28,814 nucleotides of DNA from Lachnospiraceae bacterium UBA3692 (GTDB lineage: Bacteria; Bacillota; Clostridia; Lachnospirales; Lachnospiraceae). Each line of letters begins with the position of its first letter. The first letter of the stretch is position 1. The notes under the pieces were generated by a model that worked only from the letters and a program-made list of their open reading frames with translations, did no database searches and was not told the DNA's origin. Positions 1 through 7,167 of the stretch are shown here, piece after piece. The DNA lies in NCBI GenBank assembly GCA_002372815.1, contig DFIR01000031.1, positions 1-28,814 on the forward strand, given 5' to 3'. Both the position numbers and the translations under genes were made by a program.

Positions 1-1
1 C

Positions 2-262
2 GTCAAGGAATTTGACACAGTGCAGTATGATGCTATGACAGTAAAGCTGAAATGGAAAGCATCTGACCGTGCCATCGGCTATAACATCCGCTACGGTATC
101 GCACCGGATAAACTCTATAACAGCCACATGGTCTACGGGCAGACAGAGGTGCTCCTAACCACGCTGAACGCAGGACAGACGTATTACGCTGCAGTGGACG
201 CTTTTGGCGAAGGTGGTGTAACAGAAGGAAAATCCGATCCACTTTCGAAGAATCAAAGATGA
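2..262 (+). CDS. C-terminal tail of a GH43-type glycosidase, Fn3-like module (partial, probably broken)
   Basis: The frame is open through the left edge and ends at a TGA at 260–262. The visible 86 residues form one fibronectin-III-like beta-sandwich with the phrases GYNIRYGIAPDKLYNS and AGQTYYAAVDAFGEGGVTEG. From memory of the family, this resembles the C-terminal module of bacterial GH43 beta-xylosidase/arabinofuranosidase-type enzymes, in which the real catalytic domain lies upstream, here outside the window. After VTEG the last residues (KSDPLSKNQR) no longer look like the family. A GH94 remnant begins in another frame across the same bases, so the stop may be created by a deletion junction near 232–262. 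Module assignment is moderately sure; whether the complete gene is functional cannot be judged from here. Confidence 0.6.
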   Translation, partial: VKEFDTVQYDAMTVKLKWKASDRAIGYNIRYGIAPDKLYNSHMVYGQTEVLLTTLNAGQTYYAAVDAFGEGGVTEGKSDPLSKNQR

Positions 263-404
263 ACGGAATCTGATTGATCCTTCGATTCCTGCAGAGTGGG
301 ACGGCTTTATGGTGGATCGCACCTATCGCGGCTGCAGGCTTTCGATAAAGGTGACGAATCCCGATCATGTTCAGCACGGGGTCAAAGAGATACGGGTCGA
401 TAAA
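261..404 (+). pseudogene. C-terminal remnant of a GH94 (cellobiose-phosphorylase-family) enzyme
   Basis: In the frame starting at 261 the translation contains NLIDPSIPAEWDGF, then VDRTYRGCRLSIKVTNP and GVKEIRVDKG. This is the characteristic end of GH94 inverting phosphorylases (a solvent-exposed tail with a DP-x-IP-x-WDGF pattern followed by R-x-YRG and NP-x-HV-x-GV). About 48 codons survive. There is no start codon, ribosome site or upstream catalytic domain, because the preceding bases belong to a GH43-like tail in a different frame. The usual last 25–30 residues are also missing, the sequence running straight into the leader of the esterase gene. It is a scar left by deletion inside a former polysaccharide- or oligosaccharide-use locus. 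Confidence 0.6.
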
Positions 405-418
405 GGGGAAAAGTATAA

Positions 419-1534
419 ATGGAAAAGAAGAAACATGGAAAAGCAAAAAAGATCCTGCTTGTTTTCGCCTGTGTCATTGTCATCTTTGGAGTCGGCACAT
501 TCGTGCTGCTGAAAAATACCTTCCTTAAAAGCTTCCCGAAGCTGACGGGCGAGCCGGAGATCGGAAAATGGTATGAGGTGGCGGTAGAAGGCACCCAATC
601 CTCGGACGGCAGCGAATGGCACGGGATCTTCAAAAAGGGTACTGAAAACAAGGTCGTCGTCTATTTCTTCGGCGGCGGCGTGAGCATTACGCCGGAAACC
701 TCGGAAGGCGGAAACAAGTTCTATGCCACAAATATGACGGGTCAGGACTTCGTGGCGCAGGGAGGAATCGGCAGCAACGCGGAGAACAACCCCTTCAAGG
801 ATTGGAGCTTCCTCGTGATCCCTTACGCAACCGGTGATTTCCATTCAGGCACAGGTGTCTATGATGGGAATAAAACGGTTTACCATACCGGTTACAGCAA
901 TTATGCGGCTTTCGTAGAGCAGATCAAGCCCTATGTGGGAGAGCCGGACACCCTGTTGGTAACGGGCTTCTCCGCAGGCGGCTTTGGCACGTCCCTCCTG
1001 GCTGATGATGTGATCGACCGTTTCCCCAGTGCGAAGAATATCACGGTCTGTGTGGACAGCTCGCTGCTGCTCTATGACGGGTGGCACGAGACAGCGGTTG
1101 ACCTCTGGCATTCGCCCAAGGAAATTTCCGATCGGCTGACGACGGACAATCTGGTATTGGACAGCCTGACCGCTCTGCATGAAAAGCGTGGTGACAGCGT
1201 AAAGATTCTGTTCGACTGCTCCTACCGGGATGATACGCTTCAGCAGTATCAGGCATATATTCGTACCGGTACGATGACAAAAGACAAAGAAAACGGTGAC
1301 CTGTTTCAAAAGGATCTTGTGGAAATGGTCAATGGCCTGCAGAAAAACATTCCCGGTATCGGCATCTATATCTGGAATCATGCCGAAGACGCAGAGACCC
1401 ACAACACGCAGCACACCATTATCTCCAGCAATGTTTTTGACAAACTGGAGGACGGTGTCAGCGTTGCGGATTGGATCTATGCCGCCGTAAACGGCGAAGT
1501 GCAGAATCACGGTCTTGCGCTGCTCGAAAAATGA
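419..1534 (+). CDS. membrane-anchored pectin-acetylesterase-family hydrolase
   Basis: This 371-residue protein has a basic N terminus and one hydrophobic segment at about 12–31, consistent with a signal anchor or uncleaved signal peptide, so it should act outside the membrane. The body matches the PAE/Notum alpha/beta-hydrolase family: an oxyanion-hole FFGGG at 83–87, an IPYATGDFHSG block at 134–144, the nucleophile elbow GFSAGG with Ser185, a conserved VDSS at 212–215, a candidate acid Asp271/Asp272 in CSYRDDTL, and a candidate catalytic His332 in THNTQHTI. Family members deacetylate pectin or other acetylated glycans; the substrate here is unknown. The ATG at 419 follows an AAAGGGGAAAAG site. 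It is the only intact gene in a decayed carbohydrate-enzyme island, and base composition is lower in GC than the genes after 2 kb. Confidence 0.75.
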   Translation: MEKKKHGKAKKILLVFACVIVIFGVGTFVLLKNTFLKSFPKLTGEPEIGKWYEVAVEGTQSSDGSEWHGIFKKGTENKVVVYFFGGGVSITPETSEGGNKFYATNMTGQDFVAQGGIGSNAENNPFKDWSFLVIPYATGDFHSGTGVYDGNKTVYHTGYSNYAAFVEQIKPYVGEPDTLLVTGFSAGGFGTSLLADDVIDRFPSAKNITVCVDSSLLLYDGWHETAVDLWHSPKEISDRLTTDNLVLDSLTALHEKRGDSVKILFDCSYRDDTLQQYQAYIRTGTMTKDKENGDLFQKDLVEMVNGLQKNIPGIGIYIWNHAEDAETHNTQHTIISSNVFDKLEDGVSVADWIYAAVNGEVQNHGLALLEK

Positions 1535-1776
1535 GAGAAGGGCCGCTTTCAGCGCAAATTGAAAATTACAACAGTATTTCCGATGAAGTGCAGAAGGTTC
1601 GCGCACGGGCAGTTGGAGCAGAACACGAGCAAATGCTTGCGCGCTCAGACGGATACATGACTGCGTGGATGCTGTACCAGCTGACAGGAAATGAGGAGGC
1701 AGAGACCGTCTTCCTCGGAGAAAACGCTGAAATCCTGACGAACAAGAATTGGCAAGATGTCGAAAAGAACAGATAA
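1531..1776 (+). pseudogene. C-terminal fragment of an alpha/beta hydrolase
   Basis: From about 1590 the translation reads RAVGAEHEQMLARSDGYMTAWMLYQLTG and then EILTNKNWQDVEKN. This is the usual last 55–60 residues of a clostridial alpha/beta hydrolase group (PET-hydrolase/dienelactone-hydrolase-like), and the His in GAEHEQM corresponds to the catalytic histidine. The nucleophile, acid and rest of the fold are absent. An ATG at 1531 overlaps the esterase stop as ATGA, but it has no ribosome site, and residues 1–20 match nothing I recognise, so the overlap is probably accidental. Best read as a remnant joined to the esterase end by deletion. A real 81-residue protein is a less likely alternative. 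Confidence 0.55.
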
Positions 1777-1956
1777 AGAAATTCCTGGTATTCGTAATTC
1801 ATAGGAACACTCTGCATCTGGAGATGAAGAGGATAGAGCGGCTGTATACCAACATGAAGGAGATGCGGTGACGGAACATGCCGCAGGGTATACGGTGGAA
1901 GCCGAGAAACTGAATGAGTGAACGGCACATATCCGTAAGAGATTGGGCGGGAAATC
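1777..1956 (+). other. gene-free decayed stretch
   Basis: About 180 bases with stops in all plus-strand frames. Short readable pieces exist (for example a charged stretch LEMKRIERLYTNMKEM from about 1813) but none is long enough to assign. No inverted repeats or transposase motifs were seen. Composition is like the decayed genes to the left. Confidence 0.4.
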
Positions 1957-1986
1957 TTGACGCCGGGACCCGTGTCTGACTATACT
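1957..1986 (+). promoter_or_regulatory. sigma-A-type promoter for the DUF2232 gene
   Basis: TTGACG at 1957–1962 and TATACT at 1981–1986 are separated by 18 bp, giving a start near 1993 and a leader of about 78 bases before the ATG at 2071. It marks the boundary between the eroded island and the core genes. Confidence 0.55.
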
Positions 1987-2070
1987 TCATGAAGAATCGG
2001 GACGAGGAGAGCGTGCCGGACCGGACACACTTCCGCCGTCCATACGAAGCATCGAAAGAAGGTTGATCCT

Positions 2071-3174
2071 ATGCAGGAAAATACGAAAAAACTGACATTC
2101 GGCGCCATGATCGTAGCGATCTTCGGCGTGCTGCTCCTCGTGAACCGGCAGACGGCCGGTCTTCTGGAGGAGATGTTCCTGTACATGTTCCCGATCCCGA
2201 TGGTGGCCTTCTCGGCCCGCTATGACTGGAAGAACAGTCTGCCGGTCCTCGTCTGCATGACGCTGATCTCCTTCCTGTTCGGCACGTTCTCGACCAGCTT
2301 CTACGCGATCAGCGGCGCCGTGACGGGACTTGTGCTGGGCGCCCGCATCTACCGGAGGAAGGATATGACCAGGACGATGGCCATCGTCATGGTCCTGACG
2401 GCGGCGGCCAACCTGCTGAGCACTTATGTGCTTGCCTCTGTTATGGGATATGACCTGGCCGCGGATCTCAGCGCGATGGAGACCACGATGCAGGAGGCCT
2501 TCGGCAAGGCCGCGGAGATGAGCGGGAATCCCGCCACCTATGAGGCCGCGCTGCAGCTCCTCACGCCCGAATACATCCGCAGGCTCTTCCTCATCTCCAT
2601 CATCGTGATGGGACTGATCCAGGGATTCCTTGTCTATCAGCTGAGCCTGTTGATCCTGCGCCGCCTCCGGTACCATGTCCCGAAGCCGACGTCGCTCGCC
2701 GAGTTCGCCCCTCCGCGCTGGACCGGCATCGCCGCCCTTGTCCTGTTCTTCGGCTATTCCTTCTCGGTGATGAACCCGCAGGGGCCGGAGATCGTGCAGC
2801 TGGGCGTCCAGGCCGCCGGCATGCTGGCCATGGTCTATCTCATGGCTTTCGGCTACATCGCCGTCTGGATGTGGATGCGCAAGCTCATGCCCGGCGGCGG
2901 ATTCAGCAGGATCCTCCGCATTCTGGTGCCCATCCTCATGCTCCTCGCCATGCCGCAGGTCCTGATGCTCGCAGGCGTCTTCTACATCTCCTCGGGCTTC
3001 CGCAACTACCTGACCGGCAAGCCCTCACAGAAAGAAGGAGGGAACGGACAGCCCCAGAAGCCTGCCCCCGGCAGCGCGGAGGCACGCCTCCAGGAGCGGC
3101 GGTCGAAGAGAATGGCTTCCGCAATGCAGCTCATGGACGATTACAGTACCGGGAGGCAGAATCAGGAAGAGTAA
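2071..3174 (+). CDS. DUF2232 (YybS-like) polytopic membrane protein
   Basis: The protein has 367 residues and about eight hydrophobic segments: two near the N terminus around AMIVAIFGVLLLV and MFLYMFPIPMVAFSARY, others around LVCMTLISFLFGTF, VTGLVLGARIY and AIVMVLTAAANLL, then FLISIIVMGLIQGFLVY, ALVLFFGYSF and an MLAMVYLMAFGYIAVWMW block, and a last one near ILVPILMLLAMPQVLML. The opening LTFGAMIVAIFGVLLLV and the P-x-PMVAFSARY motif fit the DUF2232/YybS family, of unknown biochemical function. The last 55 residues are a hydrophilic Pro/Gln/Arg-rich cytoplasmic tail. The ATG follows GAAAGAAGG with a 7-base spacing. In many Firmicutes the family sits next to gdpP and rplI; here it is alone, with its own promoter and probable terminator. 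Confidence 0.75.
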   Translation: MQENTKKLTFGAMIVAIFGVLLLVNRQTAGLLEEMFLYMFPIPMVAFSARYDWKNSLPVLVCMTLISFLFGTFSTSFYAISGAVTGLVLGARIYRRKDMTRTMAIVMVLTAAANLLSTYVLASVMGYDLAADLSAMETTMQEAFGKAAEMSGNPATYEAALQLLTPEYIRRLFLISIIVMGLIQGFLVYQLSLLILRRLRYHVPKPTSLAEFAPPRWTGIAALVLFFGYSFSVMNPQGPEIVQLGVQAAGMLAMVYLMAFGYIAVWMWMRKLMPGGGFSRILRILVPILMLLAMPQVLMLAGVFYISSGFRNYLTGKPSQKEGGNGQPQKPAPGSAEARLQERRSKRMASAMQLMDDYSTGRQNQEE

Positions 3175-3216
3175 CAACAGTCATGCGGGATGGTTCCGCA
3201 CGCAAGGCGGGATGGG

Positions 3217-3250
3217 TCCGCGGCTCAGGCGGGCCATTCGCGGAGTTTTT
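3217..3250 (+). terminator. probable intrinsic terminator after the DUF2232 gene
   Basis: TCCGCG at 3217–3222 pairs with CGCGGA at 3239–3244, followed by G and TTTTT at 3246–3250. The loop is 16 bases, so the hairpin is modest. A shorter hairpin of the same GCGG/CCGC type lies just upstream near 3185–3200. Confidence 0.45.
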
Positions 3251-3284
3251 CAAGCGTTTATATCGAATGCGCGGAAGAGGGACA

Positions 3285-3361
3285 GTCCCCAACTCGCCGG
3301 CCGCTCCGAAGACCGGCCGGCTCAGACAAGGGGACATTACGGGCGGCAGGATCTGCCGCCC
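3285..3361. repeat. REP-like cluster of palindromes
   Basis: Two imperfectly nested stems: GTCCCC (3285–3290) with GGGGAC (3330–3335), enclosing GCCGGCCG (3296–3303) with CGGCCGGC (3314–3321). Five bases later is a perfect 9-bp hairpin, GGGCGGCAG (3341–3349) with CTGCCGCCC (3353–3361) around a GAT loop. There is no T tract. Position between convergent genes and the GGGGAC/GTCCCC ends are typical of REP/BIME-type intergenic elements; copy number elsewhere cannot be checked here. Confidence 0.5.
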
Positions 3362-3457
3362 TCACCCTCTCCCGCGCATTTGCTATAAACGGAAAAACAC
3401 AGCGCTCATTCAAAGCCTGGCCTGCGGACCCATCCGGCCTGGCTGCGGGAACACCTT

Positions 3458-3712
3458 CGCAAAGATTTCCGGGGTGATCTTTGCGGGGGTGTTTATTATT
3501 GTCCTGGAAACAAGATGGTGGCAAAGATATCAGGGGAAACCTTTGCGGGGGTGTTTATAAATGGCTTGGAAAAAAGATGGTGACAAAGATATCAGGGGAA
3601 ACCTTTGCGGGGGTGTTTATAAATGGCTTGAAAACAAGATGGTGACAAAGATATCAGCTGAAACCTTTGCGGAGGTGTTTATAAATGGCTTGAGAATAAG
3701 ATGATGACAAAT
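3458..3712. repeat. tandem array A, four 62-bp units plus a partial fifth
   Basis: The anchor CAAAG(A/atat) recurs at 3460, 3522, 3584, 3646 and, degraded, at 3708, exactly 62 bp apart each time. The second and third units are nearly identical; the first and last diverge. Each unit contains CAAAG … CTTTGCGG(G/A)GGTGTTTAT. In the first unit these form a perfect 9-bp inverted repeat, CGCAAAGAT (3458–3466) and ATCTTTGCG (3477–3485), with a 10-base loop; later units keep only the 5-bp CAAAG/CTTTG core. The period is not a multiple of three, so this is not a protein repeat. Confidence 0.85.
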
Positions 3713-3726
3713 ATCTTAGTTGCGAC

Positions 3727-4193
3727 CTGTCGATCCGGCTGTCAGAAATGACTTCCAGACAGCTGATTAGACAGGCATTCTCAGATTGCTGTCAATCCGG
3801 CTGTCAGAAATGACTTTCAGACAGTCGACTAGACAGCTGCCCGCTGAAAACTGTCTATTCAGCTGTCAGAATTGACTTCGAGACAGCCGACCAGACAGCT
3901 GGCCGCTGAGAACTGTCGATCCAGCTGTCAGAAATGACTTCCAGACAGCTGATTAGACAGGCATTCTCAGATTGCTGTCTATTCAGCTGTCAGAATTGAC
4001 TTCCAAACAGCCGACCAGACAGCTGTCAGCTGAGAACTGTCTATCCAGCTGTCAGAAATGACTTCCAGACAGCCGACCAGACAGCTGTCCGCTGAGAACT
4101 GTCGATCCAGCTGTCTGAAATAGCTTCCAGAAAGCAGATCAGACAGGTATCCGAGGATACCTGTCTGATCGAAAGTGATCTGCCTGTATAGGG
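3727..4193. repeat. tandem array B, seven 62-bp units plus a divergent eighth
   Basis: Units begin with CTGTC at 3727, 3789, 3851, 3913, 3975, 4037 and 4099, each 62 bp apart, and CTGTC appears again in register at 4161. Each full unit has CTGTC at +1 and +13 and, with one or two exceptions, GACAG at +32 and +44, giving nested inverted repeats. In the unit at 3913 the inner arms are a perfect 8 bp (CAGCTGTC/GACAGCTG, 14-base loop). Two 3' variants exist: units at 3727 and 3913 end GGCATTCTCAGATTG, while 3851, 3975 and 4037 end CTGnCnGCTGAGAA. The array runs up to the stop codon of the ABC-F gene. Confidence 0.9.
4137..4170 (-). terminator. perfect 16-bp hairpin, likely terminator of the ABC-F gene
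   Basis: GATCAGACAGGTATCC (4137–4152) and GGATACCTGTCTGATC (4155–4170) pair perfectly around two bases. On the minus strand it lies 24 bases past the ABC-F stop and is followed by a weak T-rich run (TGCTTTCTGG). It is built from the seventh and eighth units of array B, so array and terminator overlap. Confidence 0.55.
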
Positions 4194-6236
<2,043 letters not shown>

Positions 6237-6276
6237 AGAGACCCCCATTAACTGATCTTTGAAATGAACGTCTACC

Positions 6277-6305
6277 ATTGTACTGATTCCGCAGGGGAGT
6301 GTCAA
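6277..6305 (-). promoter_or_regulatory. promoter of the ABC-F gene
   Basis: Read on the minus strand: TTGACA (6305–6300), 17-bp spacer, TACAAT (6282–6277). Transcription should begin near 6270, leaving a leader of about 35 bases. Confidence 0.7.
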
Positions 6306-6314
6306 ACAGGTTCG

Positions 6315-6343
6315 TTGACAGTCAGATGGAATCCCTTTATAAT
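6315..6343 (+). promoter_or_regulatory. consensus promoter of rex
   Basis: TTGACA (6315–6320), 17-bp spacer, TATAAT (6338–6343): a perfect sigma-A consensus in both hexamers. Its -35 is only 9 bp from the -35 of the opposing ABC-F promoter, so TGTCAA and TTGACA form an inverted repeat at 6300–6320. Confidence 0.8.
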
Positions 6344-6407
6344 ATTTCTGTTTATCACACACTTTCATTTACTGACGCATTTGTACACATCAGAGGAGAG
6401 TTGGAAG

Positions 6408-7046
6408 TTGGAAGAAAGAGAGATCTCGCAGGCCGTCATAACACGTCTGCCCAGATATTTCCGATACTTAGGCCTGCTGAAGGCCGACGGCGTGGAGAGG
6501 ATCTCCTCGCGCGAACTGAGCCGGATCATGAACGTGACAGCCTCGCAGATCCGCCAGGATTTCAACAATTTCGGCGGGTTCGGCCAGCAGGGCTACGGCT
6601 ACAACGTCGAGTATCTGTATGAGGAGATCGGCAAGATCCTCGGCCTTGACAAGCAGCACCACCTGATCGTGCTCGGCGCCGGCAATCTCGGATCCGCCCT
6701 GATCAAATACATGATGTTCAAGAACCGCGGATTCCTCTTCGAAGGCGCTTTCGATACGGATCCGTCCCTGCAGGGGAAGGAGATCGGCGGTATCCGCGTC
6801 TATCCGCCGGAGGAGCTGGAGAATTTCGTGCGTGAGCACGAGATCGACATCGCCGTGCTGACCATCCCGAAGGAGGAGGCGCAGGGCGCCGCAGACCGCC
6901 TGGTGAAGACAGGGATCAAGGCGATCTGGAACTTCGCGCACGTGGACCTGAAGGTCCCGCCGCAGGTGCAGGTGGAGAGCGTACATCTGCAGGACAGCCT
7001 GCTGAAGCTGTCCTACAACATCCACCGCTACGAGAGAGAGAACTGA
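6408..7046 (+). CDS. rex: redox-sensing transcriptional repressor Rex
   Basis: From a TTG start the product has 212 residues, the normal size. Residues 1–75 are the winged-helix DNA-binding domain (SQAVITRLPRYFRYLGLL, ISSRELSRIMNVTASQIRQDFNNFG), followed by a Rossmann domain with GAGNLG at 90–95 and the domain-swap C-terminal helix (LQDSLLKLSYNIHRYE). Rex binds NADH or NAD+ and represses fermentation and respiration genes when NADH is low. The TTG at 6408 is preceded by GAGGAGAG at a good distance. The ATG at 6264 in the same frame would lie upstream of the promoter and add 48 non-family residues, so it is rejected. No clear Rex operator was recognised here, so autoregulation is open. Confidence 0.92.
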   Translation: MEEREISQAVITRLPRYFRYLGLLKADGVERISSRELSRIMNVTASQIRQDFNNFGGFGQQGYGYNVEYLYEEIGKILGLDKQHHLIVLGAGNLGSALIKYMMFKNRGFLFEGAFDTDPSLQGKEIGGIRVYPPEELENFVREHEIDIAVLTIPKEEAQGAADRLVKTGIKAIWNFAHVDLKVPPQVQVESVHLQDSLLKLSYNIHRYEREN

Positions 7047-7062
7047 TGCCGCAGCCGCGGAC

Positions 7063-7078
7063 CGTACGACGTCGTACG
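7063..7078. other. perfect 16-bp palindrome after rex
   Basis: CGTACGACGTCGTACG, 16 bases after the rex stop codon and before the terminator. It could be part of a 3'-end structure or a binding site; nothing identifies a partner. Confidence 0.4.
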
Positions 7079-7094
7079 CCCGGGCCGGCTCCCG

Positions 7095-7120
7095 AAAAGC
7101 CCGCTCGCCGGGCTTTTCTG
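7095..7120. terminator. bidirectional-looking intrinsic terminator after rex
   Basis: AAAAGCCCG (7095–7103), loop CTCGC, CGGGCTTTT (7109–7117), then CTG. Classical GC stem with an A-tract on one side and a T-tract on the other. Confidence 0.85.
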
Positions 7121-7167
7121 TATGAGAAGCACATTTTCCGCACGGTGCGCTTCGGAATGGAGGCAAT

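Noticed and set aside
1777..1956. Insertion-sequence or recombinase remnant.
   Set aside because: Only short, charged, frame-broken peptides; no DDE, serine or tyrosine recombinase motif and no terminal repeats.
3458..4193. CRISPR array.
   Set aside because: Units are contiguous 62-bp repeats without unique spacers, sequence varies along the whole unit, and no cas gene is nearby.
6237..6368. Longer N terminus for the ABC-F protein from 6368.
   Set aside because: The extension crosses both divergent promoters, has no homologous sequence, and the ATG at 6236 has a GGGGG site.
6264..6407. Longer N terminus for Rex from the ATG at 6264.
   Set aside because: It would lie upstream of the consensus promoter and add 48 residues not found in Rex; the TTG at 6408 has a ribosome site and gives the normal length.
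6249..6407. Rex operator (TTGTGA/TTGTTAA-type palindrome) in the rex leader.
   Set aside because: Only partial matches such as CTGTTTATCACAC and TTGTACACAT; none forms a convincing palindrome.
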